A stretch of DNA of 64,000 nucleotides from Microbispora sp. H11081. Lineage in GTDB: Bacteria; Actinomycetota; Actinomycetes; Streptosporangiales; Streptosporangiaceae. Position 1 is the stretch's first letter, and each line of letters begins with the position of its first letter. The translations under genes and the position numbers were made by a program. Shown here piece by piece: positions 8,692 through 16,557 of the stretch. The notes below the pieces were generated by a model. It was not told where the DNA came from. It was given only the letters and a program-made list of their open reading frames with translations, and searched no databases. Location of the stretch: the NCBI RefSeq assembly GCF_012999535.1, contig NZ_JABBWV010000017.1:1-64000 (forward strand), in the 5' to 3' direction.

Positions 8692-9705
8692 CTATCGCCG
8701 GGGGTCGATGTGGATCTTCGGGCCTGGGCCGGCGCCCGCAGGGCGCCGTCCGGCCAGGACCTCGGCGGCGTCGCCGAGCCCGACGGTGGCCCCCACGAGC
8801 GGATGGGCGTCGACCGACCCGTCCGCGTACGCCTCGATCGTTCCGGCCAGCCCGCCCGAGCCGCTGAGCACGCCGACGACGGTGACGTCCTTGAACACGA
8901 GGTCGCGGGTGTCGACGCGGCTGGGGGAGGCCGCGATTCCGATACACACTACCCGGCCCGCGGGCCTGACCAGGTCGAGCGCGAGCGCGGGGAGATCCGC
9001 CGCGTTGGAGGCGTCGACCACGGCGTCCCACTGCCGGGCAGGCAGACGGGGGCGGGTCCACACGTCGCGGAAGCCGAGGTCGCGGGGCAGCCGCAGGTCG
9101 GGCTCTTCGCGGCCCAGCAGATCCACCTCGGCCCCCCGCGCCCGCGCGAGCAGCGCGACGAGCAGGCCGATCGTGCCGGTGCCCAGCACCAGCAGCCGGT
9201 CGCCCGGCCCGGTGGCTGCGGCCCGTACGGCCCGCAGGGCGTTGGCGCCGGGCTCGACGAGCGCGCCGAGCGTCGCGTCGAGCGTCTCCGGCAGCGCGTG
9301 CAGGGCCCATGCCGGTACGGCGAGCCGCTCGGCCAGCCCGCCGGGAAAGCCCATGCGGATCCCGATCTCGGCCCGGTCGGGACAGACGTGGCGCAGGCCG
9401 GCCCGGCAGAGGCGGCAGTCGCCACAGCCGAGCATCGTGTCGCCGGTCACGCGGCGGCCGAGCCAGCCGGGGTCGACGCCCTCCCCGAGCGCCGTGACGA
9501 CCCCGCACCACTCGTGGCCCGGACGCAGCGGATACCAGGCCTGGCCGGAGTGGAGATAGCTCATCGCGCCGCTGAACAGCTCCAGGTCGGTGCCGCAGAC
9601 GCCGGCCCGCTCGACGTCCACGACGACCTGTCCCGGCGCGGCGACCGGCGGCTCCACGTCCCTGACCTCCGCCCTGCCGGGGCCGGTGATGACGAGCGCG
9701 CGCAC
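8692..9705 (-). CDS. Zinc-dependent alcohol/polyol dehydrogenase (MDR family)
   Basis: This is a 337-residue medium-chain dehydrogenase. AGVCGTD supplies the catalytic Cys and RPGHEWCG the catalytic His-Glu. The structural zinc lobe CGDCRLCRAGLRHVC has all four Cys. The Rossmann motif is VLGTGTIGLL. It would oxidise a sugar, polyol or sugar alcohol with NAD(P)+. The GTG at 9705 is 36 bases upstream of the fused oxidase in the direction of transcription and 9 bases after a tiny coupled ORF. With the SMP-30 lactonase upstream, the pair fits sugar to lactone to aldonate chemistry. Confidence 0.87.
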   Translation of the reverse strand: MRALVITGPGRAEVRDVEPPVAAPGQVVVDVERAGVCGTDLELFSGAMSYLHSGQAWYPLRPGHEWCGVVTALGEGVDPGWLGRRVTGDTMLGCGDCRLCRAGLRHVCPDRAEIGIRMGFPGGLAERLAVPAWALHALPETLDATLGALVEPGANALRAVRAAATGPGDRLLVLGTGTIGLLVALLARARGAEVDLLGREEPDLRLPRDLGFRDVWTRPRLPARQWDAVVDASNAADLPALALDLVRPAGRVVCIGIAASPSRVDTRDLVFKDVTVVGVLSGSGGLAGTIEAYADGSVDAHPLVGATVGLGDAAEVLAGRRPAGAGPGPKIHIDPRR

Positions 9706-9714
9706 GTGCCGTCC

Positions 9715-9780
9715 CTAGCTCGGGGGCAGGACGACGGGAGCGGCGGGCGCGCCGTCTCCCCGGCGGGGATCGCGGCTCAT
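9715..9780 (-). CDS. Possible 21-residue coupling peptide
   Basis: An ATG at 9780 overlaps the stop of the SMP-30 gene as ATGA and opens a 21-codon frame (MSRDPRRGDGAP and on) ending in TAG at 9715, nine bases before the dehydrogenase start. It bridges the only larger gap in this operon, so it may carry ribosomes from one gene to the next. It has no recognisable domain and could be chance. Confidence 0.25.
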   Translation of the reverse strand: MSRDPRRGDGAPAAPVVLPPS

Positions 9781-10661
9781 GACCGCGGCGGAGCCCAGTA
9801 GGGCGTCGCCAGGCCGCGTACGCCCACCCTGGCGGTGAACAGGCGCCCGGCCCCGGGGTGCCGGGCCGGATCGGCGCCGCCGCCGGCCGTGGTGATGACG
9901 AGGACGTCGAGGTCAGGCCCCGCGAAGGCGGGGCAGGTGACGTCGGGCGCGCCGACCTCGACGACGGCGAGCAGGCGCCCGCCAAGATCGCGGCACTCGA
10001 CCCGGCCGCCGCCGTAGACGGCGATCCACAGGTTGCCGTCGGCGTCGGCGCACATCCCGTCGGGCATGCCGTCGGCGAGCCTGAACAGCTCCCGCCGCGG
10101 CCCGGCCTGGCCGGTGACCGGGTCGTACGCGCGCTCCCACACCACGCGCGGGACGCTGTCGATGCTGTACAGGCGGTCGCCGGAAGGGCTCCAGGCGAGG
10201 CCGTTCGACAGGGTCAGGTCGTCGTCGAGCAGGACGCAGCCCGTGCCGTCGAGGCGGGCCAGCACGTCCTGGCCCTCCCGGTCGTCCAGCGCCATGCTGC
10301 CGATCAGGAAGCGCCCGGCCGGGTCCACGGCTCCGTCGTTGAGCCTGCTGCGCACGCCGGGCGGCAGCACCCGGGCGAGCTCGGTGCGGCGGCCGCCGGC
10401 GTCGACCCGGGTGAGGACCTCGCGCTCGGCGACGAGGAACTCGCCGTCGGCGGAGACGGCGACCGCGCCCACGGTGCCGCCGAAGGTGTGGGCCGTGGTG
10501 GCGGTGACGGCGCCGGTCGCGAGGTCGAGCCGTCCCTCGTGCACCGTCCCCGCGTCGATGTCCACCCACAGCAGGCGTTCCCTCGCCTGATCCCAGACGG
10601 GCCCCTCGGCGAGGGCGTACGCCTCACGGCAGGCCTGGACGGCGGCGAACCTCGTGGTCAT
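9777..10661 (-). CDS. SMP-30/gluconolactonase/LRE-family lactonase
   Basis: This 294-residue six-bladed beta-propeller hydrolase opens sugar lactones. The metal-binding Glu lies in ALAEGPVWDQ, and repeated blade motifs follow (ERLLWVDIDAGTVHEG, RSRLNDGAVDPAGRFLIGSM, LTLSNGLAWSPSGDRLY, DGMCADADGNLWIAVYGGGRV). The Asn and Asp ligands of the Ca/Zn site are present in SNGLAWS and the PDGMCADADG blade. It is the first gene of an operon with a zinc dehydrogenase and a hydroxy-acid oxidase. A possible -10 (TAGTAT, 10746-10751 on this strand) lies upstream. The lactone handled cannot be told. Confidence 0.87.
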   Translation of the reverse strand: MTTRFAAVQACREAYALAEGPVWDQARERLLWVDIDAGTVHEGRLDLATGAVTATTAHTFGGTVGAVAVSADGEFLVAEREVLTRVDAGGRRTELARVLPPGVRSRLNDGAVDPAGRFLIGSMALDDREGQDVLARLDGTGCVLLDDDLTLSNGLAWSPSGDRLYSIDSVPRVVWERAYDPVTGQAGPRRELFRLADGMPDGMCADADGNLWIAVYGGGRVECRDLGGRLLAVVEVGAPDVTCPAFAGPDLDVLVITTAGGGADPARHPGAGRLFTARVGVRGLATPYWAPPRS

Positions 10662-10745
10662 GAGACCGCCCCGGCGGCGCGTACGGACGGCGGGCCGCAG
10701 GGGACCGCCCGCGGCGGAGCGAGCGGGAGCGCGATCATAGCCGGG

Positions 10746-10751
10746 ATACTA
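10746..10751 (-). promoter_or_regulatory. Candidate -10 of the SMP-30 / dehydrogenase / oxidase operon
   Basis: Read on the minus strand this is TAGTAT, 85 bases before the SMP-30 start, in the least GC-rich part of the interval between 10661 and the next gene. I see no good -35. Two copies of GGGACT lie further upstream (10776-10792) and could belong to a regulator site. Confidence 0.3.
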
Positions 10752-10834
10752 GAGCCGTTTTCGGTCCGGAGAAAAGGGACTCACGGGGACTTTTCGATTG
10801 TGGTGAATCCCCTAGACCGGTGAGAGCGGGGACG

Positions 10835-11401
10835 TCACGCGCCCGCCGTCACGGCCTTCAGTTCGTGGAACGACTCCCGGACGAGGCGCGACAGGTCAGG
10901 CTCGCCCGGGTCGCCGATCCAGCGCTCGAACGAGATCTTGAACACGGCGATCCCCGCCTCGGCGGCCAGGCTCGCGGCCGGTTCCGGCACGCCGCGCCGC
11001 CGCAGTGCGCCGGCGAGCGCCGCGGACAGCGCGGCGAGCTTGATCAGCTCCCGTTCCAGCAGTTCGGCGTTGGCGGCGATCACGGCCTGCCGCCGCAGGG
11101 CGCTCTCGCGGCGCTCCTGGAAGAGGACGCCGACGCTCTCGACGGCCGCGGCGATCGCGTCGATCGGCGCCGCCGACTCCGGCGCGCCGGTCACGGCGTC
11201 CACGAGGTGCTCCCGCAGCGCGTCCGAGCCCCCGAACAGGACCTCGCGCTTGTCGGCGAAGTGCCGGAAGAACGTGCGCTCCGTCAGCCCCGCCCGCCTG
11301 GCGATCTCCGCCACCGTCGTCTGCTCGTATCCGCGCTCGATGTAGAGATCGAGCGCCGCATCGGCGAGACGGCCGCGCGCGTTCGGCTCCCATCGACCCA
11401 T
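10835..11401 (-). CDS. TetR-family transcriptional regulator
   Basis: This is a 188-residue TetR regulator. The helix-turn-helix is TVAEIARRAGLTERTFFRHF near residues 28-47; the rest is an all-helical ligand-binding domain. I placed the start at the ATG at 11401 (MGRWEPNARGRLADAAL), because the region above it holds the duplicated operator and the longer frame would translate it. It is divergent from an SDR-type epimerase gene. TetR/SDR pairs of this kind usually sense a substrate of the reductase; the ligand is unknown. Confidence 0.85.
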   Translation of the reverse strand: MGRWEPNARGRLADAALDLYIERGYEQTTVAEIARRAGLTERTFFRHFADKREVLFGGSDALREHLVDAVTGAPESAAPIDAIAAAVESVGVLFQERRESALRRQAVIAANAELLERELIKLAALSAALAGALRRRGVPEPAASLAAEAGIAVFKISFERWIGDPGEPDLSRLVRESFHELKAVTAGA

Positions 11402-11417
11402 GCCGGTGATCCTACCC

Positions 11418-11468
11418 TGATGACAGTCGCTGACATCGGTGCTAGCTTGATGGCAGTCACTGACATCG
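11418..11468. promoter_or_regulatory. Duplicated 21-bp operator in divergent TetR/SDR promoter
   Basis: TGATGACAGTCGCTGACATCG (11418-11438) recurs as TGATGGCAGTCACTGACATCG (11448-11468), differing at two positions and offset by 30 bp, close to three helical turns. Each copy contains an imperfect CAG-N3-CTG dyad. The phasing suggests two TetR dimers on the same DNA face. Confidence 0.65.
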
Positions 11469-11525
11469 CGCTCGGCCGGGGCTGGGTTTCCGCTCCGGAG
11501 AGCAATCCACCACTTGGAGCGCGCA

Positions 11526-12434
11526 ATGCGGGTTTTCGTCACCGGAGCGTCCGGCTGGATCGGCTCCGCCGTCGTCCCCGAACTCATCGAGGCGGGTCAC
11601 GAGGTCGTCGGGCTGGCGCGGTCCGACGCCTCGGCCGCCGCACTCGCCAGGGCCGGGGCGCAGGTGTGCCGCGGCACGATCGACGATCTCGGCACGCTGC
11701 GGGACGCGGCCGCGGCCTCGGACGGCGTGATCCACCTCGCCTTCAAGCACGACCTCGCCTTCACCGGCGACTTCCAGGGCGCCACGGACGCGGACCGCCG
11801 CGCCGTCGAGACGCTCGGGGAGGCGCTGGCGGGCTCCGACCGGCCGTTCGTCCTCGCCTCGGGGCTCCTCGGCATCATGCCGGGACGGCTGGTGACCGAA
11901 CACGACATGCGGGAGTCCGGCGACGGCCCGGCGTCCCGGCATGCCACCGCGAGCTGGACGCGCGACCTCGCCTTCCGCGGCGTCCGCTCGTCGGTGCTGC
12001 GGCTGGCCCCGACCGTGTACGGCGAAGGAGACCCCGGCTTCATGGCGGCCCTGGTCGGCATCGCCCGCGCCAAGGGCGTGTCAGGTTACGTCGGCGACGG
12101 GTCCAACCGCTGGCCCGGCGTGCACCGGCTCGACGCGGCCCACCTGTTCCGCCTCGCGCTGGAGAAGGCCCCGGCGGGATCGGTGCTGCACGCGGTCACC
12201 GACGAGGGGGTGCCGATCCGGGACATCGCCGGGGTGATCGGTCGCAACCTCGGCCTGCCGGTCGTCTCGGTCCCCGCGGAGGAGGCGGCCGGGCACTTCT
12301 CCTGGCTGGCCGGCATGGTCGGCGTCGACGCCCCGGCGTCCAGCGCGCTCACGCGTGAACTGCTGGGATGGCAGCCGGTGCGGCCGGGGCTGATCGACGA
12401 CCTCGACAAGGGCCACTACTTCCGCGCCGGGTGA
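11526..12434 (+). CDS. NAD(P)-dependent epimerase/dehydratase (extended SDR-like)
   Basis: This 302-residue Rossmann protein starts with the NAD(P) motif in MRVFVTGASGWIGSAVV. Unlike classical extended SDRs there is no YxxxK; the catalytic region reads SRHATASWTRDL, as in atypical NmrA/epimerase-like reductases. The ATG at 11526 follows TTGGAGCG. It is divergent from a TetR regulator with a doubled operator, so it is probably induced by its substrate, for example a reactive carbonyl or plant or host compound. The exact reaction is unknown. Confidence 0.82.
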   Translation: MRVFVTGASGWIGSAVVPELIEAGHEVVGLARSDASAAALARAGAQVCRGTIDDLGTLRDAAAASDGVIHLAFKHDLAFTGDFQGATDADRRAVETLGEALAGSDRPFVLASGLLGIMPGRLVTEHDMRESGDGPASRHATASWTRDLAFRGVRSSVLRLAPTVYGEGDPGFMAALVGIARAKGVSGYVGDGSNRWPGVHRLDAAHLFRLALEKAPAGSVLHAVTDEGVPIRDIAGVIGRNLGLPVVSVPAEEAAGHFSWLAGMVGVDAPASSALTRELLGWQPVRPGLIDDLDKGHYFRAG

Positions 12435-12468
12435 CCGGCCGCCGGCAGGGCGCGCCGGTGCGGGGGCG

Positions 12469-13116
12469 TCAGGGCCGGGGGAGCGCGATCGAGGTCGCGA
12501 TGAGCCCGTCGCTCACCACCCACCGGCCGGACAGGACGCGGGTGCCCAGGGCGGGGTCGCCGGCCAGGAGCCGGGCACTGAACGAGCCGGAGGCGTCGAT
12601 GTCCACGACGGCCTCGGAGAAGTCGAGCCAGCGGCGGGTCAGCGGGAACCAGACCTTGTAGACCGACTCCTTGGCGCTGAACAGGATCCTGTCCCAGCAG
12701 ATCTTGGCGTCCGCGTCGTCCAGTGCCCGGAGGGCGGCGATCTCCCCGGGAGAGGCGACCGTGGGAAGGACCTCGGCGGGAAGCGGCGCGTGCGTCTCCG
12801 CGTCGATGCCGACGGCCCGCGCCTCGTCGGCGGAGGCGACGGCCGCGGCCCGATATCCCGCGCAGTGGGTGATGCTGCCGACCACGCCGGCCGGCCAGAC
12901 AGGGGCGCCCCGCTCACCGCGCGGGATCGGCCCCGGCGGCACGCCGATCCGGCCCAGCGCGAGCCGCGCGCAGTGGCGTCCGGTGACGAACTCGCGCCGC
13001 CGCCGGTCGACGGCCCGCGCGATGAGCGGCCGTTCCTCCGGGAACAGCGAGTCCTCCGGGGCGTCGCCGAAGCTCTCGGCCGACGCCACCCACGGGGGCA
13101 GGATCTCGTTGATCAT
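12469..13116 (-). CDS. 4'-phosphopantetheinyl transferase (EntD/Sfp-like)
   Basis: This 215-residue enzyme moves the phosphopantetheine arm of CoA to carrier-protein serines. The Mg-binding motif is VGIDAE and the second hallmark is WDRILFSAKESVYKVW; GSITHC, upstream of them, fits the CoA site. The size and spacing match the EntD/NpgA-like group. I prefer the ATG at 13116 (MINEILPPWV); the frame is open to an ATG at 13167. No carrier protein, NRPS or PKS gene lies in the window, so it must act in trans on clusters elsewhere. Confidence 0.88.
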   Translation of the reverse strand: MINEILPPWVASAESFGDAPEDSLFPEERPLIARAVDRRRREFVTGRHCARLALGRIGVPPGPIPRGERGAPVWPAGVVGSITHCAGYRAAAVASADEARAVGIDAETHAPLPAEVLPTVASPGEIAALRALDDADAKICWDRILFSAKESVYKVWFPLTRRWLDFSEAVVDIDASGSFSARLLAGDPALGTRVLSGRWVVSDGLIATSIALPRP

Positions 13117-13235
13117 GCGGCGGTCCCGGGCGCCGCGGACGTCCCCTCCATTGTGTGGAGGGTACATATCCGCCCGCCGCGGCGGAAGATCGACTCAGGG
13201 GTTTCGCGTCCGCTGACGAGCGGCGCCGGCACCGC

Positions 13236-14204
13236 TCAGTGGTGCTCCCCGGCGGTCAGGCGCGCCCCCTCGCGTTCCTCGCGGCGGTTCTTGTGATGAC
13301 TCGCGCCCACGGCGACAGCCAGACAGGCGCAGATGACCACGAGCGACAGCCAGACAGGGATCTTGTACACGTCGGCCAGCAGCATCTTCGCGCCGACGAA
13401 CACCAGGATGGCCGCCAGGCCGTACCGCAGGTACCCGAACCGGTGCATGGCCCCGGCCAGCAGGAAGTACATGGCCCGCAGTCCCAGGATCGCGAACGCG
13501 TTGGAGGTGAAGACGAGGAACGGCTCCGAGGTGACCGCGAAGATCGCCGGGATCGAGTCGACGGCGAAGACGATGTCGCTGGTCTCCACGGCGACCAGGA
13601 CGGCCAGCAGCGGCGTCGCGACCCACCGGCCCCGCCCGCCCTGGTCGTCTTCCTGCCGTACGAGGAACCGCTGGCCCTGGTAGGAGTCGGTGACGGGGAT
13701 GATCCGGCGCATGGCGCGCAGCACCAGGTTGCGCTCGGGGTGCACCTCGATCGCCGAATGCCTGGCCATCTTCACGCCGGTGTAGAGCAGGAACGCGCCG
13801 AAGACGTACAGGATCCAGTGGAAGCGGTCGAGCAGGACGGCGCCCGCACCGATGAACGCGGCGCGGAAGACGAGCGCGCCGAGCACGCCGAGGAACAGCA
13901 CGCGATGCTGCGACTCGCGGGGCACCGCGAAGAACGAGAACAGCAGCGCGATCACGAAGACGTTGTCGACGGCCAGGGACTTCTCGAGGAGGTAGCCGGC
14001 CAGGTACTCCCCGCCCGCCTCGGCCCCCCAGACCAGCCACACCACGACTCCGAAGCCGAGGCCGAGGGTGATCCACAACCCGGACCAGACCAGCGCCTCA
14101 CGGGTGCCCACCACGTGGGCCCGGCGATGGGCGAACAGATCGATGGCGAGCATCACCAGGATGACCGCCAGAACGGCGGCCCAAACCCACAAGGGAACCG
14201 ACAT
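13236..14204 (-). CDS. TerC-family integral membrane protein
   Basis: This 322-residue membrane protein has about eight or nine transmembrane helices and the two TerC signatures, EKSLAVDNVFV and VETSDIVFAVDSIPA, whose acidic residues are thought to bind metal. TerC/Alx proteins are linked to tellurite resistance and to manganese export. The ATG at 14204 sits six bases after GGAGG; an in-frame TTG two codons earlier is worse placed. The leader (14205-14277) is rich in hairpins, so control at RNA level is possible. Confidence 0.9.
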   Translation of the reverse strand: MSVPLWVWAAVLAVILVMLAIDLFAHRRAHVVGTREALVWSGLWITLGLGFGVVVWLVWGAEAGGEYLAGYLLEKSLAVDNVFVIALLFSFFAVPRESQHRVLFLGVLGALVFRAAFIGAGAVLLDRFHWILYVFGAFLLYTGVKMARHSAIEVHPERNLVLRAMRRIIPVTDSYQGQRFLVRQEDDQGGRGRWVATPLLAVLVAVETSDIVFAVDSIPAIFAVTSEPFLVFTSNAFAILGLRAMYFLLAGAMHRFGYLRYGLAAILVFVGAKMLLADVYKIPVWLSLVVICACLAVAVGASHHKNRREEREGARLTAGEHH

Positions 14205-14236
14205 CGTCAACCTCCATCACCGTCGCGTGCGACGGG

Positions 14237-14277
14237 CTCGGTAGGCCGACGGTCTCCCCTACCACCAGCGAAGGTGG
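14237..14277 (-). ncRNA. Structured leader of terC, candidate cis-regulatory RNA
   Basis: On the transcribed strand three helices follow each other: CCACC-TTCGCT-GGTGG, GGTAGG-(GGAGACCGTCGG)-CCTACC, and CGTCGC-AC-GCGACG; the coding start is 33 bases further on. The GGGGAG in the second loop is reminiscent of the GGGGAGUAG box of the manganese-sensing yybP-ykoY class, whose members often precede terC/alx genes, but the rest of that consensus is not clear here. I call it a structured leader, not a proven riboswitch. Confidence 0.35.
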
Positions 14278-14405
14278 CCCTCGCGCCGGGACGCCTGCGG
14301 CGGCGGCCGTGATGACGACGCTGAGGTAGCCGGGTACTCCCCCTCGAACTCCGGGCAAGTATCCCTGGGTTCGGTTTCTTACGTCAACCGGCCCCCCGCG
14401 CCGCG

Positions 14406-15368
14406 TCAGAGGCGCCAGTCGATCACCGGCCCCGCGGGCACGACGCGCAGCGGATTGATCTTCGGGTGGGTGCCGTAGTAGTGCCGCTTGATGTGGTCGA
14501 AGTTCGTGGTGCCGCCGAAGGCCGGGTTCGCGTACAGGTCGCGGGCGTAACGCCAGAGGTTGGGGTAGTCGACCAGGCGGCGGAGGTTGGCCTTGAAGTG
14601 GGTCACGTACACCGAGTCGAACCTGGCCAGCGTGACCCACAGGCGGACGTCCGCCTCGGTGAGCCGGTCGCCGAACAGGTAGCGCCCGCCACCGAGGCGC
14701 TCCTCCAGTTCGTCGAGGGCCGTGAACAGCGTCGCCACCGCCGCGTCGTACGCCCCCTGGCTCTCGGCGAAGCCGCAGCGGTACACGCCGTTGTTGACGT
14801 CGGCGTACACGCGCTCGTTGAGCGCGTCGATCTCGCCCCGCAGGTCCTCGGGGTAGAGATCGGTCCCCGGCCTCGCCCACCGGGCGAACGCCTGGCCGAG
14901 GTCGAGGCTGATGTCGGGGAAGTTGTTGCTGACGATCCGGCGGGTCCGGCGGTCCCACAGCACCGGCACCGACACATGGCCGTCGTAGCCGGCCTCGGTC
15001 GCCTCGTACGCCTCCCGCAGCAGGGTGAAGCCGTTGAGCTCGTCCGGGCCGTGCCCGCGGCCTTCACGGAACGCCCACCCGCGCCCGTCGCGCACGGGGT
15101 CGACGACGGACATCGACACGACGTCCTCCAGGCCGAGGAGCGCCCGCACGATGACCGAGCGGTGGGCCCATGGGCAGGCCAGCGACACGTACAGGTGATA
15201 CCGGCCGGGCTCGGCCGGAAAGCCGCTGCTCCCGTCGGCCGTCACGCGGTCGCGGAAGCGGTACAGAGGCCGCTCGAACGACCCGTCCGGCCGGGTGGCC
15301 GCCTTCACCGTGTAGTCGCCGTGGGTCGCGAAGTCCACCGGACTCGCGACGGGGGCCGTTGTCGTCAC
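14406..15368 (-). CDS. Glutathionyl-hydroquinone reductase-like (ECM4/YqjG, Xi-class GST)
   Basis: This 320-residue protein has an N-terminal thioredoxin-like domain with the catalytic Cys65 in SLACPWAHR and a C-terminal helical GST domain. FPDISLDLGQAFARW and FGGTTNFDHIKRHYY are typical of the Xi class. Such enzymes remove glutathione from glutathionyl-hydroquinones, using a second thiol. Actinomycetes make mycothiol rather than glutathione, so the natural adduct may be a mycothiol conjugate; that is inference. It is monocistronic, with a GTG/ATG start directly at 15368 (MTTTAPVASP). Confidence 0.87.
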   Translation of the reverse strand: MTTTAPVASPVDFATHGDYTVKAATRPDGSFERPLYRFRDRVTADGSSGFPAEPGRYHLYVSLACPWAHRSVIVRALLGLEDVVSMSVVDPVRDGRGWAFREGRGHGPDELNGFTLLREAYEATEAGYDGHVSVPVLWDRRTRRIVSNNFPDISLDLGQAFARWARPGTDLYPEDLRGEIDALNERVYADVNNGVYRCGFAESQGAYDAAVATLFTALDELEERLGGGRYLFGDRLTEADVRLWVTLARFDSVYVTHFKANLRRLVDYPNLWRYARDLYANPAFGGTTNFDHIKRHYYGTHPKINPLRVVPAGPVIDWRL

Positions 15369-15536
15369 GCCGCCGTCCTTCCTCTCGTCGCCCGCAGGAC
15401 GAGCCTACGGCGACGGGCGGCGCGACGCCCACGGTCCCTGAGCCGCCGGCGTCCCGGGGGGCGGCGGTGCCGCGCCCGCGTCAGGTGCGGACGAGGCGGC
15501 GCACCGCCCGCCCTTCGGCCGTGGTCCGGTCATCGG

Positions 15537-15600
15537 TCCGGCCATCTGATCCGGCCGTCTGATCCGGCCATCCGGTCCGGCATCGGGCCGGTCAGTGGGC
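15537..15600. repeat. Imperfect ATCCGGCC tandem repeats
   Basis: Short units built on ATCTGATCCGGCC and CCGGTCCGGC repeat about five times just after the SPW gene stop and before the reductase start (minus-strand order). They can fold into alternative small hairpins and may help end transcription of the SPW gene. Confidence 0.4.
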
Positions 15601-16062
15601 CGGTCCCATGTGCGACCCGGTCCGGAAGCCGCCGGTGTGCCCGCGCTGCGTCATGGCGAACCGCATCATCGCCAGGCCGAGAAGCAGGATCAGCGCGCCG
15701 ACGATCACGTTGCTGATGATCGTCCCAGTGGTCGCCATGCCTCCCCTGATCACCCAGGGGGCGACGATGGTCCAGATACCGAGCAGCGGGGCGACCCAGG
15801 AGAGTCCGTAGGTGCGCCCGAACGCCGAGCTGTACCCCATCGCAAGGAGCGCCACGGCGAGGCCCGTGACCAGGTTGTTCACCGCGAGCGGAGTCCGCGT
15901 CCCGCTGAAGCCGACAATCCACGGCGAGAGCGCTAGATACATGCCGCTCAGGAGCGTGAGACCGTCGGCGAGCTGTGCCGCGGGATTGGCCGCCGCGGCC
16001 TCGTAGCGGGCGCGCATCTGCATGATGTCGGGATGCGTCCCGATGTCGGCACCATGTGTCAT
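15592..16062 (-). CDS. SPW-repeat membrane protein
   Basis: This is a 156-residue protein of the SPW-repeat family. Two related membrane units carry the signature: LALSPWIVGFSG near residue 45 and IWTIVAPWVIRGG near residue 100, each followed by a second hydrophobic segment, for four helices in all. The function of the family is unknown. The N-terminal 30 residues are hydrophilic and contain HPDIMQMRARYEAAAANP. It is divergent from the CsbD stress protein, and both could belong to a general stress regulon. Confidence 0.8.
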   Translation of the reverse strand: MTHGADIGTHPDIMQMRARYEAAAANPAAQLADGLTLLSGMYLALSPWIVGFSGTRTPLAVNNLVTGLAVALLAMGYSSAFGRTYGLSWVAPLLGIWTIVAPWVIRGGMATTGTIISNVIVGALILLLGLAMMRFAMTQRGHTGGFRTGSHMGPAH

Positions 16063-16185
16063 ACGTCACACCACCCTTCAGAGGTGTGTGCTGCAGTCCT
16101 TATTCCTAGCGTACGCCCGATTCGTCACTTTTTCCCGGTTTGGAGGGGTTGTTGTTGCAGGGGCGGGTGCGCCGCTCCCGGCGGC

Positions 16186-16208
16186 GTTTAGCCGCCCCAC
16201 CTGGGGAA
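16186..16208 (+). promoter_or_regulatory. Candidate stress-sigma (SigB/SigF-type) promoter of csbD
   Basis: GTTT (16186-16189), 13 bases and GGGGAA (16203-16208) resemble the GTTT-N14-16-GGGTA elements used by actinobacterial SigB/SigF-like factors, 43 bases before a CsbD gene, a class that is SigB-controlled in Bacillus. The spacer is one base short of the usual range. Confidence 0.35.
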
Positions 16209-16250
16209 AGAGGGAGTGCGTCAGCTTCTGGAACTGAGAGGAGCGTCCAC

Positions 16251-16445
16251 ATGGGCACGGAGGACAAGTTCCGCAACAAGTCGGAAGAGGTCGCCGGCAA
16301 GGCCAAGGAAGGACTCGGCCGGGTCACCGACGACGAGAGCCTGGAGGCCGAGGGCCGGGCCGACCAGTCGAAGAGCCACCTGAAGCAGGCGGGCGAGAAG
16401 GTGAAGGACGCCGCCGGCAAGGTGCGGGACGCTTTCAAGGACTGA
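16251..16445 (+). CDS. CsbD-family stress protein
   Basis: This 64-residue, highly charged helical protein starts with MGTEDKFRNKSEEVAGKAKE, the normal CsbD opening, and continues with repeated GKAKEGLGRVT and EKVKDAAGKVRDAF units. CsbD-like proteins build up under general stress; the molecular role is unknown. The ATG at 16251 has GAGAGGAG upstream; the frame is open further up but lacks the family pattern. A SigB-like promoter element precedes it and a GC hairpin follows. Confidence 0.87.
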   Translation: MGTEDKFRNKSEEVAGKAKEGLGRVTDDESLEAEGRADQSKSHLKQAGEKVKDAAGKVRDAFKD

Positions 16446-16471
16446 TCCACAAAGAACCGGCCGTCCGCGGG

Positions 16472-16487
16472 GCCGGCGTGTGCCGGC
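16472..16487 (+). terminator. Hairpin after csbD
   Basis: GCCGGC-GTGT-GCCGGC is a perfect 6-bp stem 26 bases after the CsbD stop, followed by GTT. An alternative stem (CCGGCC with GGCCGG) overlaps it. Confidence 0.5.
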
Positions 16488-16520
16488 GTTCGCGGTGGCC
16501 GCGACGTGAAATACGGGGCC

Positions 16521-16539
16521 GGGCCGGTGGGGCCGGCCC
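16521..16539 (-). terminator. Hairpin after the 41-residue peptide gene
   Basis: GGGCCGG-TGGGG-CCGGCCC forms a 7-bp GC stem between the convergent CsbD and small-peptide genes, 18 bases beyond the peptide stop. It could act for either direction. Confidence 0.45.
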
Positions 16540-16557
16540 GCCAGGGATCCCGGCCGA

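Noticed and set aside
12469..13116. Phosphopantetheinyl transferase as a sign of an NRPS/PKS cluster
   Set aside because: No adenylation, ketosynthase, carrier or tailoring genes occur in the window; it acts in trans.
14360..14375. A tRNA-like GGTTC segment near the terC leader
   Set aside because: No cloverleaf arms surround it; no tRNA or rRNA was found anywhere in the window.
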